From Bradyrhizobium sp. Arg816 (GTDB lineage Bacteria; Pseudomonadota; Alphaproteobacteria; Rhizobiales; Xanthobacteraceae): a stretch of 64,000 bases of DNA. Made by a program: the position numbers and the translations under genes. The notes under the pieces were generated by a model. That model ran no database searches. It worked only from the letters and a program-made list of their open reading frames with translations, and was not told the origin of the DNA. Shown here in pieces: positions 28,078 to 36,882 of this stretch. The stretch lies in assembly GCF_029989365.1 (NCBI RefSeq), contig NZ_JAPRAQ010000004.1, positions 496,001 through 560,000 of the forward strand, written 5' to 3'. Every line of letters begins with the position of its first letter. Within the stretch, counting starts at the first letter, position 1.

Positions 28078-28132
28078 GCTCATCGTTCTTTGCTATAGTT
28101 CGACTCAAGCCCAGCAACCCGGCGGTCGAACA

Positions 28133-29602
28133 ATGCAATCCCCACCCTCCATCGCCACCGAAGCCTTTTCCGACGCGGCCGCGGCTGTCGCCCGCCTCGA
28201 GGAGATCTACGAGCGCAACACGAAATTCTTGCGTGACCGGTTCGAGGCCTATGTCAACGGCGAGGCGATCACCACGCGCGTGCGGGCCTTCTATCCCTTC
28301 GTCCGCGTCACCACTGCGACGTATGCGCGGCTGGATTCGCGTCTCTCCTACGGCTTTGTCGCAAGGCCCGGCGTGCATGAGACCAGCGTGACCAGGCCGG
28401 ATCTGTTCCGGACTTATCTCACCGAGCAGATCGGATTGTTGATCCAGAACCACGGTGTGCCCGTCGAGGTCGGCGAGTCCAGCGAGCCGATCCCCGTCCA
28501 CTTCGCCTACCGGCGGGACATCAACATCGAGGCAGCCATCACCACCAGCGAGAACTCGCCGGTGACGCGATCACTGCGCGATGCGTTCGACGTGCCTGAT
28601 CTCGCCACCATGGATGATGCGATCGCCGACGGCACTTTCGAGCTCCAAGCGGGCGCGCCCGAGCCGCTGTCCCTGTTCCGGGCTGCTCGTGTCGATTATT
28701 CGCTGCGGCGGCTCTATCACTACACCGGCACCGACCCCGAGCATTTCCAGAACTTTGTCATTTTCACCAACTACCAGTTCTATGTCGATGCCTTCGCACA
28801 GCTCTGCCAGCAGCGGCTGCAATCCGGCGAAGCCGGCCTCGAAGCCTTCGTCGCGCCCGGCAATGTGATCACGCGCAGCGGCGGCGCAACCAGCGGGGTG
28901 GCACCTGCCCGCGCGCCGCAGATGCCGGCTTTCCATCTGGTCGCGCCTGGCTATCGCGGCATCACCCTGATCAACATCGGCACCGGCCCGTCGAACGCGC
29001 GCAACGTCACCGACCACGTCGCGGTGCTGCGCCCGCATGCCTGGCTGATGCTCGGCCATTGCGCAGGCCTGCGCAACACGCAGCGGCTCGGCGACTACGT
29101 GCTGGCCCACGGCTATGTGCGCGAGGACCACGTGCTCGACCGCGAGCTGCCGCTCTGGGTGCCGATCCCGGCACTGGCCGAGATGCAGGTCGCGCTCGAA
29201 CAGGCGGTCGAGGACGTCACCGGCCTCGAAGGTTTCGAGCTGAAGCGCCTGATGCGCACGGGCACCGTCGCGAGCGTCGACAACCGCAACTGGGAGATCT
29301 CGGGGCCCGAGGTGATCCGCCGCATGTCGCAGTCGCGCGCGGTCGCGCTCGACATGGAATCGGCCGCGATCGCCGCCAACGGCTACCGCTTCCGCGTTCC
29401 CTACGGCACTCTGCTGTGCGTCTCCGACAAGCCGCTGCATGGCGAGATCAAGCTCGCGGGCATGGCCAGCGAATTCTACCGCCGCCGCGTCGGCCAGCAT
29501 CTCGAGATCGGCCTGAAGGCGCTGGAGCGGCTCAAGCAGCAGGAATCGGAACGGCTGCATTCGCGAAAGCTGCGAAGCTTCGCCGAGGTCGCGTTCCAGT
29601 AA
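28133..29602 (+). CDS. amn: AMP nucleosidase
   Basis: This is a 489-residue cytoplasmic enzyme that splits AMP into adenine and ribose 5-phosphate, close to the usual family length (about 484 in E. coli). The N-terminal AMN domain (about residues 20-180, with ARLDSRLSYGFV and the YRRDINIE strand) is followed by a nucleoside-phosphorylase-like domain. That domain has LINIGTGPSNARNVTDHVAV, MLGHCAGLRNTQ and ALDMESAAIAANGYR, where the Glu of MES contacts ribose. The ATG at 28133 was preferred over an upstream frame start that would add an unlikely Cys-rich leader. It helps set adenylate levels. Confidence 0.95.
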   Translation: MQSPPSIATEAFSDAAAAVARLEEIYERNTKFLRDRFEAYVNGEAITTRVRAFYPFVRVTTATYARLDSRLSYGFVARPGVHETSVTRPDLFRTYLTEQIGLLIQNHGVPVEVGESSEPIPVHFAYRRDINIEAAITTSENSPVTRSLRDAFDVPDLATMDDAIADGTFELQAGAPEPLSLFRAARVDYSLRRLYHYTGTDPEHFQNFVIFTNYQFYVDAFAQLCQQRLQSGEAGLEAFVAPGNVITRSGGATSGVAPARAPQMPAFHLVAPGYRGITLINIGTGPSNARNVTDHVAVLRPHAWLMLGHCAGLRNTQRLGDYVLAHGYVREDHVLDRELPLWVPIPALAEMQVALEQAVEDVTGLEGFELKRLMRTGTVASVDNRNWEISGPEVIRRMSQSRAVALDMESAAIAANGYRFRVPYGTLLCVSDKPLHGEIKLAGMASEFYRRRVGQHLEIGLKALERLKQQESERLHSRKLRSFAEVAFQ

Positions 29603-29722
29603 AGGACAACGGGACTGTCGTACGAACGCTGACGTCTCTGTGAGCGCAGCGTCCCGGAATATCGCTGCCGAGGCAGGGTTATCAATTCGTCCGGGGCCGC
29701 TTGAACAGGACAGGAGGCAGAC

Positions 29723-30340
29723 ATGATCACAGCGATGATCAGGCTCGTCACGCTCGGTACATTTGCGGCAGTGCTGTTGAGTTCGCCGGCCTTTGCCGCC
29801 GGCGGGGGCGGCGGGGGCGGTGGAGGCGGCATCAGCTCCACTGATCCCTATGCCGGAGCCTACGCGGATCAGAGGCTGCAGCCGCAGCCAGTCTACCCGA
29901 AGCGCTGGGGCACCAAGGCAACACACAAGGGCAGGAAGCCGAATAACCAGTCCAGTATCGGCGATCCCGCTTTCGCGGCCGGCTACCGCGTGGCTTATGA
30001 CACCATCTACGAGCGCAACGACTATGCGACCGCGATCGCGCAATTAAAATCGCTCGGCCATGACGACCATCCGAACGTCGCCAACCTGATCGGCTATTCC
30101 TACCGCAAGCTCGGCGACTACGAGCAGTCGCAGGTCTGGTACGAGCGCGCGTTGAAGGTAGATCCGAACCACGTATTGACGTGGCAGTACTATGGACTGT
30201 GGCAGCTCGAGCGGGGTAACCGTGAGCAGGCGCTCTATCATCTCAGCCGGATTGCCGCCATCTGCGGGACGGATTGTGAGGAGTATCGATCGCTGGCCGC
30301 GGCACTCGACAAGCCGACCGGCACGGCGCTCGCCTACTGA
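29723..30340 (+). CDS. Exported TPR protein with polyglycine tract
   Basis: This is a 205-residue protein with a signal peptide (VTLGTFAAVLLSSPAFA) followed immediately by a run of ten glycines. A proline- and lysine-rich linker leads to about 120 residues of tetratricopeptide repeats (YERNDYATAIAQLKSLGHDD, IGYSYRKLGDYEQSQVWYER, YGLWQLERGNREQALYHL). It is probably a periplasmic scaffold that binds a protein partner. The ribosome site GGACAGGAGG precedes the ATG. No partner can be named. Confidence 0.8.
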   Translation: MITAMIRLVTLGTFAAVLLSSPAFAAGGGGGGGGGGISSTDPYAGAYADQRLQPQPVYPKRWGTKATHKGRKPNNQSSIGDPAFAAGYRVAYDTIYERNDYATAIAQLKSLGHDDHPNVANLIGYSYRKLGDYEQSQVWYERALKVDPNHVLTWQYYGLWQLERGNREQALYHLSRIAAICGTDCEEYRSLAAALDKPTGTALAY

Positions 30341-30440
30341 CGTTGGCGCCGGGCCGACCGATGGAAGCGCGCTGTTGATGAACATCGCATGACAGCGATG
30401 CCTCCTGGCGCGGATGGTGACAAAGCGTCAGATTTTCAGC

Positions 30441-30472
30441 ATTGTCCCGTTCGGGGGCGCGAACGGGACAAT
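30441..30472 (+). promoter_or_regulatory. Perfect 13-bp hairpin overlapping the ribosome-binding region of the DUF1488 gene
   Basis: ATTGTCCCGTTCG at 30441-30453 and CGAACGGGACAAT at 30460-30472 are exact reverse complements with a 6-base loop. The right arm contains the GGGAC that would serve as ribosome site and ends 3 bases before the ATG at 30476. It could be a translational switch or a repressor operator. Confidence 0.6.
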
Positions 30473-30475
30473 TGG

Positions 30476-30751
30476 ATGCCGCTGTCGCGCGACAGGATCA
30501 TCGGCCACGACCTCGAACGGTTGGCCTTCCGCTTCACGATGATGCGTGAGGATGAGGTCGTGCATTGCCAGATCAGCGATGCCGCGATGGACGAGCTCGC
30601 GGGCATGCAGGGCACCGAGAGCAGCGCGCGCCAGGTGCAGTTCCTGTCCCTGCGTGAGACCATCGAGCGGCTCGCGTCGGATATCTATGACGAGGCACCG
30701 CGGGTCCAGGGATATGTGGTGCGGATCTTCATGCGGCATCTGGGGAGGTAG
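30476..30751 (+). CDS. DUF1488-family protein
   Basis: This is a 91-residue protein beginning MPLSRDRIIGHDLERLAFRF, with the family core VVHCQISDAAMDELAG and a helical C-terminus (SLRETIERLASDIYDEA). I recognise it as a DUF1488-type small cytoplasmic protein of unknown function. An in-frame upstream ATG at 30389 would add 29 residues, but these look non-conserved and would be encoded by the palindrome. The inner ATG is therefore favoured. Confidence 0.7.
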   Translation: MPLSRDRIIGHDLERLAFRFTMMREDEVVHCQISDAAMDELAGMQGTESSARQVQFLSLRETIERLASDIYDEAPRVQGYVVRIFMRHLGR

Positions 30752-30768
30752 TGTCGACAAGCCTCCCG

Positions 30769-30873
30769 CTGTCATGCCCCGCGAAGGCGGGGCATCCAGT
30801 ACGCCGCGGCCTGTCGATTCAACTATGACTTTCTCGGAATACTGGATCGCCCGGTCAAGCCGGGCGACGACAA
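30769..30873. repeat. Palindromic intergenic repeat, family G, copy 1
   Basis: This mosaic of short hairpins (GCCCCGCGAAGGCGGGGC, CGCCCGGTCAAGCCGGGCG) surrounds a core CATCCAGTACGCCGCGGCCT. The core reappears in reverse orientation at 42814-42918. It lies between convergent genes. Confidence 0.85.
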
Positions 30874-30920
30874 CAGTGTTTGTGGCGAATGTTCCGACTC
30901 ACGCGAGCTAGGGCAGCAGT

Positions 30921-31403
30921 TCACCCCTCCAGCTTCCTCAGCAACAGCTTCAGCGCCGTGGCAGCAAACACCTGCATGTTCGCAAACCGGTCGTTGTTGC
31001 CGGTCTCCAGCGTGATCACCTCTGCCGCAGGTCCCGAGACCGCCATGCAACTGTGCCCGGCGGCATCGCCGTAGCGGTTGCCGGTGGGGCCGGCGGCGCC
31101 GGTCTCAGACAGGCCCCAGTCGCAGCCGAAGCGGCTGCGCATCTGTTCGGCCAGCAGCTTTGCATAAGGCTCCGACGAAGAGCGAAAGCCCTTCATTCCT
31201 TCGTCCGAAATATCCATCAGCACGCGCCTGGCATCGCGGGTGTAGACCACCGCGCCACCGAGGAAATAGGCGGAGGCGCCGGGCACCGCGAGCAAGCTGG
31301 CCGAGATCAGGCCGCCGGTCGAGGATTCAGCCACTGCAATGGTCTGTTTGCGCGCGATTAGTCGGGCCGCGACCTGTTCCGCAATGCCAACGAGCTCTTT
31401 CAT
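30921..31403 (-). CDS. CinA-family nicotinamide-nucleotide amidohydrolase (PncC-like)
   Basis: This is a 160-residue stand-alone CinA C-terminal domain. Family motifs are VAESSTGGLISASL (active-site serine region, residues 25-38), YFLGGAVVYT and SETGAAGPTGNRYGD. The enzyme deamidates nicotinamide mononucleotide to nicotinate mononucleotide in NAD recycling. The MocF-like N-terminal half found in two-domain CinA proteins is absent, which is normal for PncC. It is monocistronic, convergent with the DUF1488 gene and divergent from the amidohydrolase operon. Confidence 0.9.
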   Translation of the reverse strand: MKELVGIAEQVAARLIARKQTIAVAESSTGGLISASLLAVPGASAYFLGGAVVYTRDARRVLMDISDEGMKGFRSSSEPYAKLLAEQMRSRFGCDWGLSETGAAGPTGNRYGDAAGHSCMAVSGPAAEVITLETGNNDRFANMQVFAATALKLLLRKLEG

Positions 31404-31544
31404 CCTTCTAACCTCTCAGTCCTAGCAACGGAGCTGTGCCTTCCTAGCATATGACAGCGGCCTTGGCCGAGTTGCGGGCGACGGGCAGGCCTGCTTGAAT
31501 GGTGGGCAAGACAAAACGTGACGAGGAAACGTGAAGGAGACGTG

Positions 31545-32603
31545 ATGGCGTCCCTGATCGCCGGCGGGGTGGATTGCGACGTGCATCCGGCCGTGCCGCA
31601 TCTGACCAGCCTGCTGCCGTATCTCAACGACTATTGGCGCGATCAGGTGACGACGCGCGGCATGGTCGACCTTGTCTCGCAATCCTATCCGCAGAACTCG
31701 CCGATCGTGGCGCGTCCCGATTGGCGGCCGGAAACCGGCAAGCCCGGCGCAAGCCTGGAGGACATGCAGCGCCATCTGCTCGATCCCTTCCAGCTTACGT
31801 ACGCCGTCTGCAATCCACTCTACGGCGTGCAGATGGTGTTTTCGGAAGATTTGCAGGCCGCCTTCTGCCGCGCGTTGAACGAGTGGCTGGTGAAGGAATG
31901 GCTCGATCGCGATTCACGACTGCGTGGTTCGATCGTGATCCCCACGCAAAGTGTCGAGAAAGCCGTCGCCGAGATCGAGCGTTGCGCGCAGGATCGCCGC
32001 TTCGTGCAGGTGCTGATGCTGGTCATGGGCGACACGCCGCTCGGCAAGCGCGCGCTATGGCCGATCTATGAGGCGGCGGAACGGCTCCAGCTGCCCGTCG
32101 GGATACACGCCGGTTCCGCCTATCACAATCCGCCGACTGCCGTGGGGTGGGGTTCCTATCACATCGAGGATTATGTCGGTCAGGCTCAAGCGTTCCAGAC
32201 CCAGCTCACCAGCGTGATCGTCGAGGGCGTGTTCGTCAAATATCCGCGACTGAAAATGGTGATGCTCGAATCCGGCGTCTCCTGGATCTCGCCTTTTCTC
32301 TGGCGCCTGCACAAATTCTGGCGCGGGGTGCGGATGGAGACGCCATGGGTCGATCGCGCGCCGCTTGACATTGTGCGCAGCAACATCCGGTTCTCTTTAC
32401 AGCCATTTGATGTGCCGCCGGAACCTGAGACATTAATTCGCCTGTTTGATCATATGCAGTCCGACGAATTGGTTCTATTCTCCACCGACTATCCGCACTG
32501 GCAGTTCGACGGCCAGGACGCGTTGCCCGAAGGTCTTTCCCCCGATCTCGTGCGCAAGATCATGATCGAAAACCCGCATGCGACCTATCCCCGCCTGACT
32601 TAG
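31545..32603 (+). CDS. Amidohydrolase-2 family metal-dependent hydrolase/decarboxylase, first of a tandem pair
   Basis: This is a 352-residue TIM-barrel protein of the ACMSD-like amidohydrolase 2 group. Metal ligands are suggested by DCDVHPAV (Asp-x-His near the N-terminus), GIHAGSAYH (barrel-strand His) and FSTDYPHW (late Asp). The ATG at 31545 follows GAAGGAGACGTG. Relatives are decarboxylases or C-C hydrolases acting on aromatic acids and their ring-cleavage products. It is 24 bp from a paralogue and followed by a Rieske protein, so the three are probably one operon. The substrate is unknown. Confidence 0.85.
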   Translation: MASLIAGGVDCDVHPAVPHLTSLLPYLNDYWRDQVTTRGMVDLVSQSYPQNSPIVARPDWRPETGKPGASLEDMQRHLLDPFQLTYAVCNPLYGVQMVFSEDLQAAFCRALNEWLVKEWLDRDSRLRGSIVIPTQSVEKAVAEIERCAQDRRFVQVLMLVMGDTPLGKRALWPIYEAAERLQLPVGIHAGSAYHNPPTAVGWGSYHIEDYVGQAQAFQTQLTSVIVEGVFVKYPRLKMVMLESGVSWISPFLWRLHKFWRGVRMETPWVDRAPLDIVRSNIRFSLQPFDVPPEPETLIRLFDHMQSDELVLFSTDYPHWQFDGQDALPEGLSPDLVRKIMIENPHATYPRLT

Positions 32604-32627
32604 CCCGCTGCCAAAGGAGGCAAGGCG

Positions 32628-33740
32628 ATGAATGTCCAATTCCGCGAGAGCCTAGAAGCCGCTTCCCCACAGACCGTCAAGGCCGCGATCGCGGACTGCG
32701 ACATCCATCCGGCACGCGCCACCCGCACCGAGCTTTATCCTTATCTGGCCAAACGCTGGCAGCATCATCTCGAAGTCTACGGCGTCCATGCCTATCAAGG
32801 CATGATGGAAGGCCCGCCCTATCCGAAGGCCCAGCCCAACGCATCGCGCCGCGACGCCTATCCGCCGGAAGGCGGGCCGCAGGGCTCTTCGTTGTCCTTC
32901 ATGCAGAAGCAGCTGCTCGATCCCAACAACGTGGAACTCGGCGTGCTCAATCCGCTCAACACCGGGCAGGGCATCCGCAATCACGAGCTCTCGGCGGCGC
33001 TGTGCTCGGCGATCAACGACTGGCAGATCGACAAATGGACCAGCAAGGACAAGCGTCTGAAGGCGTCCATTGTCGTCGGCAATGAGGACGGCCTGTCGGC
33101 CGCCGCCGAAATCCGCGAGCGCGCCGGCGACAAGAATTTCGTGCAGGTGCTGCTGCTCAGCCGCAACGTCGAGCCGCTCGGCCAGCGCCGTTACTGGCCG
33201 ATCTACCAGGCCGCGGAAGAGGCGGGGCTTCCCGTCGGCGTGCACGCTTTCGGCTTCGGCGGCAATCCGATCACGCCGTCCGGCTGGCCGTCCTATTACA
33301 TCGAGGAGATGGTGGGCCACTCGCAGTGCCAGCAATCGGCGCTGGCGAGCCTTGTCTTGGAAGGCGTGTTCGAGCGCTTTCCGAAGCTGAAGATGGTGAT
33401 GATCGAGGCCGGCTTCGGCTGGGCCCCGTCGCTCGCCTGGCGGCTCGACAAGGTCTGGCACCGGCTGCGCAGCGAAGTGCCGCATGTGAAGCGGCCGCCG
33501 TCGGAATATATCCGCGAGCAGGTGTGGTGGACCACGCAGCCGATGGAGGACCCGGAGCGGCGCGAGGACCTGTTCGACGTCATCAAATGGATCGGCTGGG
33601 ACCGACTGCTGTTCGCGACCGACTATCCACATTGGGACTATGACGAGCCGTCGCGCGTGCTGCCGGCGGGCGTCAACGACGCCAACCGCGAAGCGTTCTA
33701 TCTCGGCAATGCGCGCAAGCTCTATGGGATTGCCGCATGA
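32628..33740 (+). CDS. Amidohydrolase-2 family protein, second of the tandem pair
   Basis: This is a 370-residue paralogue of the preceding protein with the same landmarks: ADCDIHPARAT, VGVHAFGFGG and LLFATDYPHWDYDEP. AGGAGGCAAGGCG lies before the ATG. The two proteins align along their length (LLDP, ERFPKLKMVMIEAGFGW versus VKYPRLKMVMLESGVSW), which suggests an old tandem duplication and possibly a heteromeric enzyme. The stop codon TGA lies inside a short palindromic repeat (33733-33781), so the last codons are supplied at the repeat boundary. Confidence 0.85.
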   Translation: MNVQFRESLEAASPQTVKAAIADCDIHPARATRTELYPYLAKRWQHHLEVYGVHAYQGMMEGPPYPKAQPNASRRDAYPPEGGPQGSSLSFMQKQLLDPNNVELGVLNPLNTGQGIRNHELSAALCSAINDWQIDKWTSKDKRLKASIVVGNEDGLSAAAEIRERAGDKNFVQVLLLSRNVEPLGQRRYWPIYQAAEEAGLPVGVHAFGFGGNPITPSGWPSYYIEEMVGHSQCQQSALASLVLEGVFERFPKLKMVMIEAGFGWAPSLAWRLDKVWHRLRSEVPHVKRPPSEYIREQVWWTTQPMEDPERREDLFDVIKWIGWDRLLFATDYPHWDYDEPSRVLPAGVNDANREAFYLGNARKLYGIAA

Positions 33741-33781
33741 TCCGGAAAAGTGTGAAGCGGTTTTCCGATCAGATCATGCGG
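33733..33781. repeat. Short palindromic repeat of the type scattered through Rhizobiales genomes
   Basis: CGCATGATCCGGAAAAG faces CGATCAGATCATGCG with GAAAA/TTTTC inner pairing around GTGTGAAGC. From memory this ATGATCCGGAAAA...ATCATGC palindrome is frequent in rhizobial intergenic DNA. It overlaps the end of the upstream gene. Confidence 0.75.
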
Positions 33782-33792
33782 AAGACATAAGC

Positions 33793-34206
33793 ATGGCGCG
33801 GCACGTGATTGCGGCGGTGGATGAGCTTCCGCCGGGCACGCGAAAATTTCTGGAGATCGACGGACGGCCGATCGCGGTCTTCAACATCAAGGGCGAGTAT
33901 TTCGGCCTGATGAACCGCTGCCCGCATCAGGGCGCGGCGCTGTGCGAGGGCCCGCTGATCGGGCTCGCGCAATCAAAGGATCCCGGCGAGATCGAATACA
34001 CCAAGCTCGGCGAGATCATCCGCTGCCCCTGGCACGGTTGGGAGTTCGACATCCGCACCGGCCAGTCCTATTGCGACCCTCGCCGCTTCCGCGTGAAGGC
34101 CTATCCGGCGCATGTCGAGCCGGGTGGGGCCGTTGTGAAGGGGCCCTATGTCGCCGAGACTGTTCTGGTGCGGATTGAGAGCGACTACGTGGTGGTGGAG
34201 CTGTAG
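33793..34206 (+). CDS. Rieske [2Fe-2S] ferredoxin-like protein
   Basis: This is a 137-residue single Rieske domain. Cluster ligands are Cys43 and His45 (RCPHQGAA) and Cys78 and His81 (RCPWHGWEF), the CxH...CxxH pattern. It would carry electrons or gate a redox step in the cytoplasm. No oxygenase alpha subunit, reductase or second ferredoxin lies nearby. It follows two amidohydrolase genes on the same strand, which suggests one catabolic unit. The ATG at 33793 is chosen because the longer frame runs back through the repeat and into the previous gene. Confidence 0.9.
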   Translation: MARHVIAAVDELPPGTRKFLEIDGRPIAVFNIKGEYFGLMNRCPHQGAALCEGPLIGLAQSKDPGEIEYTKLGEIIRCPWHGWEFDIRTGQSYCDPRRFRVKAYPAHVEPGGAVVKGPYVAETVLVRIESDYVVVEL

Positions 34207-34218
34207 CTGCACCCTTCA

Positions 34219-34375
34219 CCCTCCCTGGAGGGGGAGGGTCGATCGCGCGCAGCGCGAGCGGGGTGGGGTGATCTCTCCCCACGGGCAGCGTTCGACGCGG
34301 AGGGACCTTCGCCCCACCCCGTCTCACATTTTCGCTGCGCTCAATGTGAGCCGACCCTCCCCCTCCAGGGGAGGG
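34219..34375. repeat. Palindromic intergenic repeat, family A, copy 2
   Basis: It has the same arms as the copy at 2409 (CTCCCTGGAGGGGGAGGGTC and complement), with one arm base lost. Its inner hairpin is CTCACATTTTCGC...TCAATGTGAG. It lies between the convergent Rieske and transporter genes. Confidence 0.9.
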
Positions 34376-34403
34376 TAAGAGGCGACGATGATCGAAGTGA
34401 CAA

Positions 34404-35729
34404 TCAATGCCCCGCGACCGGCTCCGCCACCGCATCATATGTCGGCACCGCCTTGCCGCCGCCGCGATACACGACCAGCGCGGCGATGATGCCGAGCGCT
34501 GCCGCGAACATCAGCCAAAGACCGGGTGCGGCCTTGTTGCCGGTGTAGTCGATCAGCAAGGTCGAGGCGAACGGCGTGAACGTGCCGAACAGCGCGGCGG
34601 CGAGCGCGAAGGCGAGCGAGAAGCAGGTGGTCCGCACATGCGCGGGCACGATCTCGACCAGCGCACCAAGCATGGTGCCGCTGTACATGCCGAAATAGAA
34701 TGAGAACATCATCTCGACGGCGAGCAGCTTGCCGAATGTCGGCGCGGCCACCAGCCAGGACAGCGCCGGGTAGGCGGTGAGTAGCGCCAATGTGGCGATG
34801 CCGAGCAGCACCGGCTTGCGGCCGATGCGGTCGGACAACGCGCCGCCGACCGGATTCCAGAAGAAGTTGGTCACGGCGACGAGCAGCGTCACGAGCAGTG
34901 CGTCCTGCGTCGAGAGCTTCAGCACCGTCTTGCCGAAGGTCGGCGTGTACACGGTGACGAAGTAGAACGTCGTCGTGGTCAGGACCGCGATCATCATGCC
35001 GAGGATGACGATGCGCCAATTCGCGAACGCGGAGGCGAACACCTCGCTCGCGGTCGGATGCTTCTTCATGGCGAGGAAGGCCGGTGTCTCCTCGAGCGTC
35101 CGCCGCAGGAAGAAGATCAAGGGAATGATCAGGCAGCCGACGAAGAAGGGAATGCGCCAGCCCCAGGCGGCAACGGTGTCGGCCGGCATCACCTCGGAGA
35201 GGATGAAGCCGAGGATCGAGGCCACGAAGATCGCGACCTGCTGGCTCGACGACTGGAACGAGGTGTAGAAGCCGCGATTGCCGGGCGTGGAGATTTCCGC
35301 GAGATAGACCGAGACGCCGCCGAGCTCGACGCCGGCGGAGAAGCCCTGCAGCAGGCGGCCGATCAGCACGATGATTGGCGCGGCGATGCCGATGGTCGCA
35401 TAGCTCGGGCAGAACGCGATCACGACGGTGCCGATGGCCATGATGCCGAGCGTGACGATCAGGCCCTGGCGGCGGCCGATGCGGTCGATGTAGGCGCCGA
35501 GCACGATCGCGCCGACGGGGCGCATCAAGGCGCCGAGCCAGAACACGCCGAAAGTGTTGAGCAGCGACGCGGTCTCGTTGGTGGAGGGGAAGAACGCCTT
35601 GCCGATCGCGGCGGCATAGAAGCCGAACAGGAAGAAATCGAACTGCTCGAGAAAATTGCCGGAGGTGGCGCGCAGGATCGCGCCGACGCGCGACTTGATC
35701 TCGGGCGGATTGGTTGCTGGTCCAGCCAT
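34404..35729 (-). CDS. MFS transporter, metabolite:proton symporter (MHS) type
   Basis: This is a 441-residue inner-membrane protein with about twelve helices. The loop 2-3 signature [13 protein letters not shown] and the later [15 protein letters not shown] mark the major facilitator superfamily. Features such as [20 protein letters not shown] and [15 protein letters not shown] point to the MHS branch that imports organic acids such as citrate, alpha-ketoglutarate or aromatic acids. It is convergent with the amidohydrolase-Rieske unit. A LysR regulator gene lies directly upstream on the same strand. The substrate is unknown. Confidence 0.9.
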   Translation of the reverse strand: MAGPATNPPEIKSRVGAILRATSGNFLEQFDFFLFGFYAAAIGKAFFPSTNETASLLNTFGVFWLGALMRPVGAIVLGAYIDRIGRRQGLIVTLGIMAIGTVVIAFCPSYATIGIAAPIIVLIGRLLQGFSAGVELGGVSVYLAEISTPGNRGFYTSFQSSSQQVAIFVASILGFILSEVMPADTVAAWGWRIPFFVGCLIIPLIFFLRRTLEETPAFLAMKKHPTASEVFASAFANWRIVILGMMIAVLTTTTFYFVTVYTPTFGKTVLKLSTQDALLVTLLVAVTNFFWNPVGGALSDRIGRKPVLLGIATLALLTAYPALSWLVAAPTFGKLLAVEMMFSFYFGMYSGTMLGALVEIVPAHVRTTCFSLAFALAAALFGTFTPFASTLLIDYTGNKAAPGLWLMFAAALGIIAALVVYRGGGKAVPTYDAVAEPVAGH

Positions 35730-35872
35730 GACGTTACTCCCCTGGAAGGCGCGGCCGGACCGGAACTCATTTCACGGCAGGGCAGCAGATTGCCTGCTGC
35801 GACAATCTGTCCTACCCCTCTCGCGCGGGGGGCGGCGAGTCAATCGATTTTACCGCGGAAGCCGATGATTTT

Positions 35873-36772
35873 TCAGGCTTTATTCTGCGTTGCAGCGATC
35901 ATCCACTCGCGGAACGCGGCCAGCTTCGGCGCCTCGCGCCGACCCTCCGGCGCGACCAGGTAGAAGCCCGCATCGGCCGGCAGCGCGATCTTGAAGGGCA
36001 CCACGAGCCGGCCCTTGGCGATGTCGTCCTGGACATAGGAGGTCCGGCCCATCGCCACGCCGATGCCGTCGATTGCGGCCTGGATGGTCATGAAGATCAT
36101 GTCGAAGGTGATGCCGGGCTGCCTGGCGATGTCGCCCGGAAGGCCGGCCGCCGTCAGCCACAGCCGCCAGTCATCGCTGTTGGCATTGGAGGTGTGCAGC
36201 AGCGGATAGCCTTTGAGATCCTCAGGCTGGCGCAGCGGCTTGTCGCCGCGCAGCAGCGACGGACTGCACACCGGAAACAGCTCGTCTGCCATCAGCCAGT
36301 CGGCCTGCAGGCCCGGCCATTGACCGCGGCCATAGCGAATCGCGGCATCGACATTGTCGCGCTGGAAATCGACGAGGCTGGTCGAGGTGGTGATGCGGAC
36401 GTCGATGCCGGGGTGCTGCTCCTGGAAATCGGTCAGCCGCGGCAGCAGCCATTTCGCGGCGAGCGATGCCAGCGTCGAGACGGTCAGCACCTTGTCGTCG
36501 TCCTTGCGCAGCAGCCGGTCGGTCGCAAGGCGGAGGTCGTTGAAGGCGGCGCGGACGCCCGGCAAATAGTCGCGCGCTTCCGGCGTCAGCGCCAGCGCGC
36601 GGTTCTGCCGGACGAACAGGCGAATGCCGAGCTCCTCCTCGAGCCGGCGGATCTGATGGCTGATCGCGGTCTGGGTCACATTCAGCTCGGACGCGGCCAG
36701 CGTGAAGCTGAGATGGCGCGCGGCGGCCTCAAAGGCCCGCAATCCGTTCAGGGAGGGCAATCTGGCAGTCAT
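35873..36772 (-). CDS. LysR-family transcriptional regulator (GcvA-like)
   Basis: This is a 299-residue regulator. The N-terminal winged helix contains LNGLRAFEAAARHLSFTLAA and the recognition-helix region TQTAISHQIRRLEEELG. The effector domain (about residues 90-295) carries VRITTSTSLVDF and the GcvA-type DAAIRYGRGQWPGL. It may control the MFS gene 143 bp downstream or the divergent DUF1127 gene. A T-N11-A dyad lies 14 bp upstream of its ATG and is a candidate binding site. Confidence 0.93.
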   Translation of the reverse strand: MTARLPSLNGLRAFEAAARHLSFTLAASELNVTQTAISHQIRRLEEELGIRLFVRQNRALALTPEARDYLPGVRAAFNDLRLATDRLLRKDDDKVLTVSTLASLAAKWLLPRLTDFQEQHPGIDVRITTSTSLVDFQRDNVDAAIRYGRGQWPGLQADWLMADELFPVCSPSLLRGDKPLRQPEDLKGYPLLHTSNANSDDWRLWLTAAGLPGDIARQPGITFDMIFMTIQAAIDGIGVAMGRTSYVQDDIAKGRLVVPFKIALPADAGFYLVAPEGRREAPKLAAFREWMIAATQNKA

Positions 36773-36785
36773 CTGGCAGCAGGAT

Positions 36786-36804
36786 GCATGACGTTATTTC
36801 ATGC
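36786..36804. promoter_or_regulatory. Candidate LysR-type T-N11-A operator
   Basis: GCATGA-N7-TCATGC is a perfect 6-bp dyad whose inner TGA-N7-TCA fits the T-N11-A rule for LysR boxes. It lies just upstream of the LysR start and about 80 bp before the divergent DUF1127 gene. Confidence 0.4.
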
Positions 36805-36882
36805 GAAGGGGTACAAATTGTCGTTTGTCGCAGCGCGGTGGCAAGCAGATATTAGCGGTCAAGTTAGCTCAAGGAGCTGAAA

